From the NCBI GenBank assembly GCA_947650365.1, contig OX393554.1, positions 37,667,093 to 37,731,092 on the forward strand: 64,000 bases of DNA, in the 5' to 3' direction. This DNA comes from Chamaelirium japonicum. Its lineage: Eukaryota > Streptophyta > Magnoliopsida > Liliales > Melanthiaceae. The position numbers were made by a program, and so were the translations under genes. This document shows, piece after piece, positions 1 through 10,299 of this stretch (the first letter of the stretch is position 1; each line of letters opens with the position of its first letter). Below the pieces are notes generated by a model. The model did not search any database and was not told the origin of the DNA. It saw nothing but the letters and a program-made list of their open reading frames with translations.

Positions 1-54
<54 letters not shown>
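1..54. repeat. (GA)n microsatellite
   Basis: Uninterrupted GA dinucleotides at the window edge. A matching (CT)n tract follows at 202-231, so the two could pair as an inverted repeat. No coding signal. Confidence 0.95.
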
Positions 55-55
<1 letters not shown>

Positions 56-199
56 CTGGGGACCTTACTTACAGCAGCCAGTGATGGACATCACCAGCTC
101 AGGATCAAAGAAGGCGAATCACAGTAGTCCAAAAACGAAGTATAAAAAACCCTAAAGAGAAGACGGGGCTCCTCCACGCATGGGATGCTTGTCTACAAT

Positions 200-201
<2 letters not shown>

Positions 202-231
<30 letters not shown>
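202..231. repeat. (CT)n microsatellite
   Basis: About 15 CT units. They are followed directly by a segment (232-440) that recurs in diverged form at about 890-1065. Confidence 0.9.
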
Positions 232-234
<3 letters not shown>

Positions 235-440
235 AGATTTTTAGGAGAAATCCTAGGAGACTGTGGAAAGTTTAGAGTATGGACTCTGAGATTTCGACCT
301 CATATTTTTTTTTTCACCGAAACTGACTGACAACCATTCTTTTACATGCCAGTTGGGGTCAGTGAACCAATGGTGGCCAGAGGTAACGGACGTTGTGATT
401 CAGTTCTGTCTCTAACTTACCTCTTAAAAAGTGTTGTGGA
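232..440 (+). repeat. Dispersed repeat, copy 1
   Basis: Shares long stretches with 890-1065: a 'gaaatcct..g' start, 'aagtttagag.atggactct', 'ttcttttacatgccagt' and 'caatg..ggc'. The two lie about 650 bp apart in the same orientation. They have no coding potential and may be ends of one decayed element or a local duplication. Confidence 0.7.
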
Positions 441-663
441 GGCATCTAGGGCATTTGATTGACGACCAGATTTATATTTGACATATATAAAGATTACAAG
501 CAAATGTAAGATTCAAAACTTATCATTTATTGTGCTCTAAGAACCAAAAGGCAAAGCACCGACCGAGAGAAGGTGAATTGTATGAGTTGAAACAAAGGAT
601 AAAAAAGCTGAAAAAAGAGATGGGGCTCCTCATGTAAGATACTCCCTTGAAGTTAGTCTCTCT

Positions 664-897
664 TTCTCTTTCTCATTATCGTTCTCTTATTTCTTTGTCT
701 CTTATGTAATCACGAGTATTTTGGGAAACCTAAACTCCAATTCAATTAGGACCACGATGATCGTTGGATTTTTCGGTGAATTCTCTTTCTCATTATCGTT
801 CTCTTATTTCTTTCTCTCTTATGTAATCAAGAGTATTTTGGGAAACCTAAACTCCAATTCAATTAGGACCACGATGATCGTTGGATTTTTCGGTGAA
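664..897 (+). repeat. 117-bp tandem duplication
   Basis: Two nearly identical 117-bp units (664-780 and 781-897) contain 'gggaaacctaaactcc' and 'gatgatcgttgg'. The offset between matching bases (718 and 835) is exactly 117, a multiple of three, so a short open frame crosses both copies. I see no protein family in it. Copy 2 of the 232-440 repeat follows at 890-1065. Confidence 0.85.
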
Positions 898-1246
898 ATC
901 CTGGGTGGAAGTGGGAAGTTTAGAGCATGGACTCTCTGAGATTGCGACCTTAGTTAATTTTTTTTGCTGAAACCGACTCACAATCGTTCTTTTACATGCC
1001 AGTCGAGGTCGGTGCGATTCACCAATGGGGGCTTGATGTAACAGACGATTGTTATTCAGTTTTGGCTATATAGTAATAAAGATAGATAATCACACAACTA
1101 ATAAAAAATTATTGAAAGTCGGCCATATTCTCCTTCAAGAATTTGAAGTATCCTCTTGAGAAATTACATTGCCTTTTCACATTAACTTAATTGTAATTAT
1201 AATTAATTAGTTATTAGCAGTTCGCAATCGTGGTTAAAGATAAGTG

Positions 1247-1500
1247 GTATCCATTTTTCATTATAAAAGAGAATTGATATTTAACCAAATAAGTTTACAG
1301 ATGGCTTACGTGGCATCGATTAAATTCGTTTGTAATTATTGTTAGCACTTTGCTAGGCTGTCGGTCGGAGCAAGTGCCATTCACTAGACTGACCTAGGTG
1401 GAAACCGACGGCTGCGATCAATGCCACGTAAGCCTTCTGTAAACTTGTACGTAAACATATCTGGTTGAATAACATTTTTCAGTATAATAAAAAGCGGCTA
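1247..1500. mobile_element. Foldback/MITE-like inverted repeat
   Basis: The arm near 1272-1321 (key core 'tttacagatggcttacgtgg') is inversely repeated at 1417-1480 ('ccacgtaagccttctgtaaa'), with weaker pairing outward to the 'ttcattataa' and 'agtataat' edges. About 250 bp with no coding. This is the structure of a small non-autonomous DNA transposon. I could not identify a target-site duplication. Confidence 0.6.
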
Positions 1501-1661
1501 GGGGCACTCCAGTAAATGTAGGCCAATCTTAGAGGGGTTTTGGTCCCCGATGGATCGACGGCCACGATCAATCGGATACGTCCAAATCATGGATTGCGGA
1601 AGATCAATGTCAGCGTACTGATCGTTGAGACATCCATGTCATTCTGTAGCTCAATTTGGCT

Positions 1662-1728
1662 GCCACGATCAGAAAAGGGACCCAACGGATTGACGGCCAC
1701 GATCAGAAAAGGACCCAACGGATTGACG
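1662..1728 (+). repeat. 33-34 bp tandem duplication
   Basis: The unit 'ccacgatcagaaaag..' plus 'acccaacggattgacgg' occurs twice, with a third truncated start at 1729. It is non-coding. Confidence 0.85.
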
Positions 1729-2219
1729 GCCACGATCGCGGAGCGCGCACGGAGCTTTGGGAAGTGATCAACAGGACGCGTGGATCGGTCCCCACTCATA
1801 AGTAGATCTTAACCGTCGAATCATTGGACCCCCGTGATGCAAGTACGATGTTACCTACAACTCAGGCTACAAGTCGCAGATGAGAGAAATATCACGATAA
1901 TATCGTGAATTTCTCGGTTGCCACGATATTTCGGCGCGATTAGTTTCAAAAGTGGGACAAAAGCGAGGGTCATATAAAATGGCGGGAAACTCCTGGGGGT
2001 GGCGAAGTGTAGACTACATTACACGCAAGGAACAGATTGGAGGCAGTGGTATTTTGGGCATACTGAGGTGCAAAAGGTAATGATGATGATATTTTGGGAA
2101 GACCAACTTTCCTTTTTTTTTTTTTCTTATTTATTTATTTAATCGCAACAGTTTGTACGTAGCCCCAGGGTTAACAGGGCTTCGTGCTCCGAGCACTGTT
2201 TAGCAGCAGAGGAAAAGAA

Positions 2220-3298
2220 GGGTGTTACTATTCGCACCCCACAAATTACTAGCACCCCTAACTTATCAAATAATAAAATATCGGATGTGTCCCTATCGCA
2301 TTCTAGCATATGGATATGCACAGTGTGTCAATTGCTTCCGACCTGATATATTGTTGGTTGCTCCCGTAATACAAGGTGTGGTTTACGTCGGTTAAAATTG
2401 ACTAACATATACCACACCACATCAGATAGAAGTGATCGACATGTTTGTAAGTGTTACAAGTGGTTCTAGCATGAAGAGAGAGAAGTTAGAGTTTAGGGAG
2501 AATGGAAAACCATCTCATTAGGACATAGGCCAAATATATACGTGCCCAAAGGGTATCAGTGGAAGATCTTAAGACGTCGACCGCAAGGAGATATGGTTGG
2601 ATCTGATCGTGTGCCGTACTTCTCCGTCTACGGTAGGGGGAGGTCGCAGATCCGACTGGAGAGCTCACTGGTCAGGGCGATCAGATCTAGTGACCATGGC
2701 AGATCTACGATGAGAGGGCAACTGTTGAGACCAGAGTAGATTCGCGATGTTGTCGAGGCTTACATCGAAGAGAGATGGATCATAAGCTTTGATATTATGT
2801 CACAAGTGGTTCTAACATGGAGAGAGAGAAAGAGGGGCTAGAATTTGGGGAGATTAATGGATAACCATCTCATTAGACCATTGGCTAAATATATTGGTAC
2901 TCAAAGGAGGATATCATGTACATATAATCTACAGGTATGAGTCTCCTATACAGAAAATCTATGGTTATGTGTATCCGTTGTATACTATCACTAGCGTAAG
3001 ATTGAGGAGAACGAGAAGAAGAGTGGGGGGCAACGACAACGGTGAGGTGCATGAAACAGACGACTTCGGTGTGGCAATTAGACTGAGGAGGTAACGACGA
3101 TAAGGTGTATGGGATCGTTAACTCTGATTGGACAATCAGACTGGGGTGAAGAAGGGGAGGACAAGGAATGGCGATGACGAAGGTGGGTGGAGTCGGAGAA
3201 ATTTAAGAGCTGTGTGGTGCATTATAGAAATGGGAGAAGTAGTAAAAATTAAAAACGATCAGGGTTAGTAATTTTTGTGGGTGCAAACAGTAACACCC
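2220..3298. mobile_element. TIR DNA element, about 1.08 kb
   Basis: The left end 'gggtgttactattcgcaccc' (2220-) is the imperfect inverse of the right end at about 3262-3298 ('gtgcaaacagtaacaccc'). Pairing runs roughly 35 bp. Inside, 2450-2540 and 2800-2890 are a diverged direct duplication ('acaagtggttcta.catg', 'ccatctcattag'). No transposase frame is visible, so it is non-autonomous or decayed. No convincing target-site duplication was seen. It sits just upstream of the HAM gene leader. Confidence 0.6.
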
Positions 3299-3361
3299 AA
3301 TAATAATCCACCGTGGGGTAAAAAAGAAAAAAATTATTTTTCTGAAAAAAAAATGTAGAAA

Positions 3362-3863
3362 ACAGGACAGGGACCTAGAGAGAGAAAGAGACGGAGAGAG
3401 GGATACACTTTATTACCCTCGCCTTTTTTATGATGCACGCATCCATAGTAGAGAGAGAGAAGTAGAGAGAGAGAGAGAGGGGAAGGGTGCAGTGTACCAC
3501 CACCTTCACACCCCTCTCCAGCTACATACAACCCATCAAGAGAGAAAGGTGAGGGAAAAAGGCAAAGAAGAGGAGAGAGGAGTAAAAGAAGAGACTCTAG
3601 AGAGAGAAACCATGGGGGAGGAAACAGGAGAGATCAACACAGGATAGCGGGAGAGGGAAGGGGGGGTGGCAGCCCCTGCTGTTTTTGGCTTGTTTTCTCC
3701 AAGGCTGAGTGGAGCACCAAAACCCAGATCCCTGTTCCTGGTTCCTCCACTGCTACCTTACAAACCCATCTCCTCAGCACAGGAGAAACAGAGGAACAGG
3801 AAGAGATCTGTGTGTTTGGTGGAGGTGGAGTTGGGGCTTGCTGCTGTTGGGTTGTGGGATTAG
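3362..3863 (+). promoter_or_regulatory. GA-rich proximal promoter and 5' leader of the HAM gene
   Basis: This segment is dense in GAGAGA runs (3376-3400, 3450-3480, 3538-3610), with C/T-rich patches nearer the ATG. Plant GAGA/CT tracts are commonly bound by BPC factors and are frequent in GRAS and homeobox gene leaders. No clear TATA box was found, so the transcription start is not placed. The only ATG in the last 260 bp before the main start belongs to the 11-codon upstream ORF at 3612. Confidence 0.55.
3612..3647 (+). CDS. 11-codon upstream ORF in the HAM leader
   Basis: ATG at 3612 sits in a good plant context (aaaccATGGgg) and runs 11 codons to TAG at 3645-3647, 216 bp before the main ATG. 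Its peptide is MGEETGEINTG. If the transcript starts upstream of 3612, ribosomes would meet this ATG first. I infer a possible damping effect; conservation is unknown. Confidence 0.4.
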   Translation: MGEETGEINTG

Positions 3864-6236
3864 ATGAGAGGGATGCCCTGCAATTTTGAAGGGAAGGGGG
3901 TACTTCAAGTATTGGAAACAGAGGAGGCGGGCAGCTTTTGGGGCAGCGTGTGTGGTAGCAGCAAGAAGAGGAAGGGGGTTGACGGGTTGGAGCCCAGGTC
4001 GGTACTGGATAGCCGGAGGAGCCCGAGCCCGCCGACGTCCTCATCCAACCTGTCTTCTTCCCTCGGCGGCGGCGGCGGAGGTTCCTCCGACACCGCCGGC
4101 GTGGCGGCGGTATCCGACAACACCTGCGCCCGCAAATGTCCCCCGTCTTCCGACTCAACCAAAAACCCTTCCTCCACCGCCGGAGCAGGACCAGCCGCAG
4201 AAGGCGGCGCCGGCAGGCGGAGGGGCGAGTGGGCGTCGGAGCTGCAGACCATCCCGGCCGCCGCTGCCCTGGAGATGGGTCTTGCCGCCGGTGGCGATAA
4301 ATGTGGGATGGGGGTGGAGGACTGGGAGGCCATGCTCGCTGGGTCCGCGGCCTCCCCTACCCAGGAGCAGACCTTCCTCCAGTGGATGATGGCGGACAAC
4401 GACGACTCGACGGCCGCCGGCGGCGGCCTCAGGCAGCAATTTCTCCACCAGGCGCCTGTGGATTTCGGCGGAAACGCCCCTGGTGGATTGGGGTTTGGGC
4501 TCGTCGACCCGGGGTTCGGTTTCGAACCCATAGGAGCGATGGGGGGTGGGGCGTTGGTGTCGGGGGCCTCCGCCATTGTTCCTCTTCCTTCAGGTGTTCC
4601 CTCTTGCGGAGGGTTTCCGTTTCCCCCCATGAGCAGTGGGTTGAGTGTAAAAGTTCCCAACTTTGGAAACCCAGGTAACAAACCCATCTTCAATCCGGCC
4701 AACAGCCTTCCGCTGCCCCTGTCTCTGCCGCCGGGCGTTCTCTACCAAGAAATTACGGATGAAAGACCCCTTTTATTGGGGCACGGCCTCATCATAAACC
4801 AGCACAATGAGGCCCATGCCGGTCCGAACCCCGCCTACTTCCTCTCCCTGCCGACCTTCTCTGCCCACCACGAAAGCCAGCAACCGCCGCACCTCGTCCT
4901 CCCTCCCCATCAAACCCCCCCGAAAGCCTCCTTTCCAGATTCCGCCGGACCGGACTTCTTCCTCGGCCAAAACCAGCATCAGCAGCAGGGATTCTCTCAT
5001 CCAAATGCTACTCCCTACCATCTCCAGCAGCAACAGATGAAGTCCAAGGCCGCCGGGGATGAGGCAGTGGTAGACCTGGCGGCCCAGCAACAGCAGCAGC
5101 AACAGGCATTGGTCCATCTGCTCTTCGAGGCGGCTGAGTTGATCGAGGCCGGGAATTCCGTTGGCGCGCGTGGGATATTGGCGCGGCTCAATCAACAGCT
5201 CCCCTCCCCCATAGGGAAGCCCCTCCACAGGTCTGCCTTCTACTTCAAGGAGGCCCTCTATCTCCTCACCAATACCCCCAATCCACCCCCCTCGTCCTCC
5301 CCCTCCCACCAGCGGAGCTCGCTCTCGGCTCCCCTAGTGACCCCGCTCGATGTCGTGCTCAAGCTCGGCACCTACAAGGCCTTCTCTGAGGTTTCCCCAA
5401 TCCTCCAATTCACCAACTTCACCTGCATCCAAACACTCCTTGAAGAGCTCATTGGGTCGGACCGCATCCACATCATCGACTTCGACATCGGGGTTGGTGG
5501 GCAGTGGTCCTCCTTCATGCAGGAGCTGGCTCAACGGCGCTGCTCCTCGGGAGCGACAGGGACCCCATTGCTAAAAATTACGGCCTTCGCCTCCCCTTGC
5601 TCCCACCATCCGCTCGAGCTCCACCTCACCCGTGAGAACCTGTCCCATTTCGCCAGTGATCTGAACATTCCCTTTGAATTCAATGCCCTGAGCCTGGACT
5701 CTCTTGACCCTTCGGTGCTCCTCAGCATGTGCTCTGGAGTTGGTGAATCCATAGCTGTGAACCTCCCTGCGGTGTCTGCATACCACCCGCTTGTACCGTC
5801 ACTCCTCCATCTCGTGAAGCAGCTCTCCCCGAAGATTGTGGTTTCGGTGGACCACGGATGCGACCGCCGCGACCTGCCCTTCTCCCATCAGTTTCTCCAT
5901 GCTTTCCAGTCCTGCATGGTCTTTCTGGACTCGATTGACGCCACGGGCTCCAACCGGGATGTGGCGAACAAGATCGAGCGGTTCCTGCTACAGCCAAGGA
6001 TCGAAAGTGCACTGCTTGGCCGCCACCAGGCTGCAGACAAGGTGCCTCCCTGGCAAACACTCTTTGCATCCGCTGGGTTCGTCCCCGTGCAATTCAGCAA
6101 TTTCACTGAGACGCAGGCTGAGTGCCTTCTTAAGAGGCTGCAGGTGAGGGGCTTTCGTGTGGAGAAGCGCCAGGCTTCGCTCTTCCTTTTCTGGCAACAT
6201 GGGGAGCTCGTTTCGGTGTCAGCCTGGAGGTGCTGA
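3864..6236 (+). CDS. HAM: GRAS transcription factor, HAIRY MERISTEM / SCL6-type, miR171 target
   Basis: Intronless frame of 790 aa and the one apparently intact host gene here. The N-terminus MRGMPCNFEGKGVL is the conserved start of the SCL6/22/27 (HAM, LOM) subfamily and fixes the start codon. Residues 30-410 are low-complexity (Ser, Gly, Pro) with a Q-run near 408-414. The GRAS domain follows: first leucine-rich part from about 415, the VHIID-type core IHIIDFDIG near 535, and the C-terminal SAW motif ending in SVSAWRC at 790. HAM proteins act in the nucleus with WUSCHEL-type partners to keep meristem cells undifferentiated. Codons 437-444 encode GILARLNQ, the peptide over the miR171 site. 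The length is normal for the family. No lesion is visible. The exact paralog (HAM1/2/3-like) cannot be settled by eye. Confidence 0.95.
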   Translation: MRGMPCNFEGKGVLQVLETEEAGSFWGSVCGSSKKRKGVDGLEPRSVLDSRRSPSPPTSSSNLSSSLGGGGGGSSDTAGVAAVSDNTCARKCPPSSDSTKNPSSTAGAGPAAEGGAGRRRGEWASELQTIPAAAALEMGLAAGGDKCGMGVEDWEAMLAGSAASPTQEQTFLQWMMADNDDSTAAGGGLRQQFLHQAPVDFGGNAPGGLGFGLVDPGFGFEPIGAMGGGALVSGASAIVPLPSGVPSCGGFPFPPMSSGLSVKVPNFGNPGNKPIFNPANSLPLPLSLPPGVLYQEITDERPLLLGHGLIINQHNEAHAGPNPAYFLSLPTFSAHHESQQPPHLVLPPHQTPPKASFPDSAGPDFFLGQNQHQQQGFSHPNATPYHLQQQQMKSKAAGDEAVVDLAAQQQQQQQALVHLLFEAAELIEAGNSVGARGILARLNQQLPSPIGKPLHRSAFYFKEALYLLTNTPNPPPSSSPSHQRSSLSAPLVTPLDVVLKLGTYKAFSEVSPILQFTNFTCIQTLLEELIGSDRIHIIDFDIGVGGQWSSFMQELAQRRCSSGATGTPLLKITAFASPCSHHPLELHLTRENLSHFASDLNIPFEFNALSLDSLDPSVLLSMCSGVGESIAVNLPAVSAYHPLVPSLLHLVKQLSPKIVVSVDHGCDRRDLPFSHQFLHAFQSCMVFLDSIDATGSNRDVANKIERFLLQPRIESALLGRHQAADKVPPWQTLFASAGFVPVQFSNFTETQAECLLKRLQVRGFRVEKRQASLFLFWQHGELVSVSAWRC
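5174..5194 (+). promoter_or_regulatory. miR171 target site in HAM mRNA
   Basis: The 21-nt site starts GATATTGGCGCGG and ends CTCAATCA. It is, by memory of the miR171 sequence, fully complementary to the classic miR171 (UGAUUGAGCC...). It lies in the coding frame between the variable N-terminus and the GRAS domain, as in other HAM genes. Cleavage is expected about ten bases from its 3' end. Confidence 0.93.
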
Positions 6237-6789
6237 GCAGCTCCCTTCTCTCAGGCATGCTATCTTTTTCCAATCTCCTCCGCTCTCACTCAAATAGTCG
6301 TCGCTAGTGTTAGTATTAACAGTTTCTAGGACCTGGAATAATCTCAAACTGTGGCTGTTATATAGTGGCAACTGTTTTATTGTCGCATATGGTCTGTCTT
6401 ACTAGTGATTCCTCTACTCAGTTGCAGAGTCAAAGGCACTTGACAAGCTGGAACTTCTGGTACAGTTTTAGTTTCTCCTCTTTTCGAAATAGGAGCTATA
6501 TTAATCGAGTCTTGATGTTATGTGAGAAACATTTCTTGCTTCTGGTTATGGTAATTGTACACTTGACATTATAAATGGTGAAGCATTTTAACATCTAGAA
6601 CTATTTATTATCTCGCTGCAGTGTCAAATTATTTATGGTTTCAGCTTGTACATGGTTCAGGTGTAGCTGCATTAATCCATGATTATGCTATTATTTTTCC
6701 TTTGTTTGTGCCAATTACTTTTGTTGTTTACTTTAAATTGTTTTAACGCACTGATGTGGAAGGAAATCTGTTTGGGATATTACATCGTT
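6237..6789 (+). other. HAM 3' flank
   Basis: AT-rich non-coding sequence after the stop codon, with several AATAAT/ATAAAT-like motifs (near 6338 and 6570) that could serve polyadenylation. No gene or repeat recognised. Confidence 0.45.
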
Positions 6790-7200
6790 CAGATATCTAC
6801 ATCTATTTGTCGTTCTTTCTCTTACAATAACCGTTTGGATATCTACATCTATTTGTCGTTCTTTCTCTTACAATAACCATAACCATAAGCCATCAAGTCT
6901 TATAACATCATCACTCATTTATATTGAGAGTAATCTCGATCAACTGTTCATAAGTATCATTTCAGGCCATCCCTCCACTTTCTTGACCCCTCGGTAAAAA
7001 TTCGAGACTCTTTTGAGTCCGACTTAGTTTTCTCTTTTATGTTGTACATGCCCATACCATCTTAAGTTGTTCTCCATCAGGATGTATTAAATAATTTAAA
7101 TTGTTGCAATCATTACACTTCCTCAAATATACTTCTTCCTTATCTTATACCTCATAGTTTTGTAGCATCACTTGGGCGTTGAACGAAGTAAGACCAAAAA
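6790..7200 (-). mobile_element. RTE-type LINE 3' fragment, copy 1
   Basis: Homologous to 9245-9743. The minus strand reads as the tail of an RTE reverse-transcriptase protein and its 3' end; a 'MLQNY' stretch lies where the second copy has 'MRMLKSMCSKT'. The plus strand carries the typical 'ccataa(c/g)ccatcaag' 3'-end text. At the left edge a 46-47 bp unit ('atatctacatctatttgtcg') is tandemly duplicated (6791-6835, 6838-6882). Heavily decayed. Confidence 0.6.
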
Positions 7201-8051
7201 TCGAAAATATAAACGACTTAGGTCCTAGTTGGAAAATAGATACGGAACAGGACCAAAATGGTTCTTTTGTGAATTGATAAAAATAAATAACCATATCAAA
7301 TTACCTTATTACCCAAATTACACTCCTCTTCCGCAACTCCACCTGTTACTCTGGGAATTGATTCCATGTTGAGATGGGAGAGAGGGTGAAGTCGGTTGAG
7401 AGGAGGAACGAATTGAGGGAGGAGATGTTGCCATGGTGGAGGACGGAGCCCTAGGAGAGTAAGAGGATGGAGTCGATGTAGGAGAGGAGCTTGGAATTGA
7501 GCTTGTAGAGGGAGAGGACGAAGGTGCGACTGCGAAAGGTTATTATGAAGCGATGGGATTTGCATTGGTTGAAGACATATGATCCTATGAAGCACTGACA
7601 CTCTCGGGACCTCAACGTGTCCGTGTCCGACACGTGTCGGACACCGACACTCGTCCGACACTCTCCGACACGTGTCAGACACACCAAAAAACGTGTCTTC
7701 TATGAAGAAAGGTTGTCCGACACGTGTCGGAGTATGTCGGATACGTGTTGGAGCGTGTCGGATATTACTGGAGATGCTTTTTTTCTCATTTGAAGATGTT
7801 GAGGTTCTTGAGATTGCGAATCTTTCCATCAATGAGCCGGATATGGAGGCCGTGGTCACCACGTCGATGGTGATGATGTGGTAACACTTGACGTTGGCCT
7901 TGATGGATGATGATTTTATGTGTGTTCTATTTGTTTTTTTGTGTTTTGAAAGTTTGAAACTATACACTTGAATCATTTATGATGTTTGTTGGAGACTTTT
8001 TTAGTAAACTATTAGCATTATGTTTGATTATGAATCATAATATAAGACTTG

Positions 8052-8052
<1 letters not shown>
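7201..8052. repeat. Unassigned repeat with CACGTG palindrome cluster
   Basis: 7600-7765 holds repeated, mutually inverted motifs of the type 'cgacacgtgtcgg', giving at least three CACGTG cores (about 7630, 7669, 7720). The same 'gtgtccgtg' text resumes at 8190-8215 beyond the TA tract, so the TA array probably expanded within this repeat. No convincing protein on either strand. Confidence 0.5.

Positions 8053-8134
<82 letters not shown>
8053..8134. repeat. (TA)n microsatellite
   Basis: About 41 TA units interrupting the CACGTG-rich repeat. Confidence 0.97.
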
Positions 8135-8139
<5 letters not shown>

Positions 8140-9244
8140 CAGTGTGTCCCCTAACGTGTTCGTGCCCTGGTTTTTTGAAAAATATCGTGTCGGCGTGTCC
8201 GTGTCGTGTCCGTGCTTCTTAGATATGATCTATCTAGGTCGGAGGTGGGCTCATCGAGGAGGAAGACGATGAGGTCATGGAGGAAGCTGAGGCCGATGGA
8301 GACGCAACAATGCTCTCTGCCAAAGAGGGCACCGGAGCGGAGAGTCAGTGTTTGCAAGTGGAGAGGCGAAGGTCGAAGAAGACGGCATCGGGGACAAGGG
8401 AGGGGTCCAGGATGAGGAGGGCAACAAAGGTGAAGGTCTCGACGATGATGAGGATGGAGGGGTGGTGGTGGCGTCGTGCTGGGGGTGTGGGCGGAGAGCT
8501 TGCGGAATGTGGTGGGGTGGAGCAGGCTGTTGTCAAGGAGCCTTGGGTGGGGGCTATGTAGGTGACGAGCAAGGATGTGGAGGAGGGTGGACTTCGGGGC
8601 CCATGATGACAAGAAGCTTGCTCGGACGAGTAGTAAGACAAACATCACGGAGGATGTAATTGAGCGGCGTGGATGGAACACAAATCTTGAAAGTTAATCA
8701 GGTTTTGGGTAGTGGTGGGTTTGGTATACTAGATGGAACATGCAGTTAGTTCATAGGTCTTGGGTGGGTGGTAACAGTAGTGGGGGCTTGTCTACCATGG
8801 GGGTGGCAGTATTCGTGGGGTGATTGGTCCGTCATGGGTATAAGAATGGTGGTGACAAGTGGTGGTGAGGAGGAGCGATTGGAAGATGGAGGTGTTGGAG
8901 AAGAGCTCTTCCATGCATAATTGGATGTTGTGCTTTTGAGGATAAGAACAATTTGAATTTCCCATGTACATCCATTTGGATGTTGTGCTGTTGAGATAAG
9001 GACACATTCAACGTTATATGGATACAATGCAATGTTGTCTAATTGAATTTTAGTAATGATAGAGGGTATTTTGGACATATGTTCTAATGGAATTTGACTA
9101 CAATACCCTAATGTGTCTTGTTTCGTATTTATTTTTAGAATATGTTGTAGACGGTGGTTTTTCAAGTTAGATGGTCCGTACCGTAGTTTTTCCTAATTTT
9201 TTCTATCAATACAATACAACATTGTGAAATTAGGGAAATCCGTT
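8135..9244. other. Non-coding stretch, unassigned
   Basis: G-rich on the plus strand (8230-8900), with GGTGG-type low complexity that opens several false frames. No domain is recognised on either strand. A short direct repeat ('ttggatgttgtgct') occurs at 8921 and 8975. Confidence 0.4.
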
Positions 9245-9743
9245 TATGATATTGCATAGGTTCGAATATCTACATCTACTTGTCATTCTTTCTCTTACCA
9301 CAACCATAACCTTAAGCCATCAAGCCTTGTCTCATCTATGTTGGGATTGACTTTAAGGATCCTTTTTCACCACTCATTCCTATTAAGAGCCATCCCTATC
9401 AACTATCCATAAGTATTATTTTAGGTCTTTGCCTCCTCTTTCTTGACCCCTCAATAATAATCGGAGACCCTCTTCTTATTGTGCCCGTTTCTTCATTCTG
9501 GTGTACATGCTCATACCATCTTTACCTGTTCTTGAACGTCTTGTATTCAATTTTTGTGATTTCTACTATATTTTTCTAAAAAAATTACTTTCTCCAACAT
9601 AGTAGTTCCTCTTCATATCTCTTATAGTTTTGCTGCACATCGACTTCAACATCCTCATCTTTGCTACACTTATCTAATGTGTTTGAACTCTTTTATTATG
9701 ACCCAAGAGTCTGAACCATAAACCATTGCAAGCCTTATATTAT
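9245..9743 (-). mobile_element. RTE-type LINE 3' fragment, copy 2
   Basis: On the minus strand, 9587-9730 encodes remnants resembling the RTE reverse-transcriptase C-terminus ('MVYGSDSW' then 'MRMLKSMCSKT'). This matches the family pattern ..YG.ECW.. and MRMLRWMCG.T as I know it. The plus strand 9280-9460 shares long text with 6850-7020. Frames are broken; it is a dead 3' fragment. Confidence 0.65.
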
Positions 9744-9876
9744 GGTCCGGACACCATGGACACAGTAGTCGATTTGTGGGTGTATTAGCGAGGATGACAA
9801 TAGCAGACGATGCTTCCTGCCTCCATATGCCTAGACGCTAGCCTTCTTCATCAGATTGGACCCATATGGACTCATG

Positions 9877-10291
9877 TAGGGGTGGCAATCCTTGACCCGA
9901 CCCGAAGTTAGCGGGTTTGGGTTTGGCCTAAACGGGTTCGGGTCATAAACGGGTTGACCCGATTGACCCATTTATTTAATAGGTCGGGTTCGGGTTTGAA
10001 CTTATAACCCGATTGACCCGACTTGATCCGTTTACCAAATGGGTCGTGTCAACCCGACCCGACCCGAGCCAACCCGAACCTACCCGATCAGACCCGGCCC
10101 AATCCGACTTGTCTTGACCCAACCCGTTTATTTGGCGGGTCGGGTCAACCCGTTTATTTGGCGGGTCGGGTTTGGATTTAAGTTTTTGACCTGTTTATTA
10201 AATGGGTCGGGTTCGGGTTGGGTGTTTTGCCCTTATACCTATGTCTCAACCCAACCCGAACCCGACTCGACCCGACCCATGGCCACCCCTA
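9877..10291. mobile_element. hAT-type MITE with 8-bp TSD
   Basis: Ends are TAGGGGTGGC at 9877 and GCCACCCCTA at 10291, with a perfect 8-bp target duplication GACTCATG at 9869-9876 and 10292-10299. The interior is built from 'cgggtcgggttcggg'-like motifs on both strands. A 415-bp non-autonomous hAT element. Confidence 0.92.
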
Positions 10292-10299
10292 GACTCATG

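Noticed and set aside
1860..1960. Palindromic 'atatcacgataatatcgtg' stretch
   Set aside because: Short AT-rich palindrome; no element borders.
3634..4158. Minus-strand open frame across the HAM start
   Set aside because: Low-complexity Pro/Arg shadow of the G/C-rich HAM coding strand, without any domain.
3905..4702. 265-codon minus-strand frame inside HAM
   Set aside because: Mirror of the real coding frame; Pro/Gly/Ala-rich composition follows from codon bias.
7296..7976. 226-codon minus-strand frame after HAM
   Set aside because: Passes through the CACGTG repeat; low-complexity His/Pro, no family, interrupted homology to repeats.
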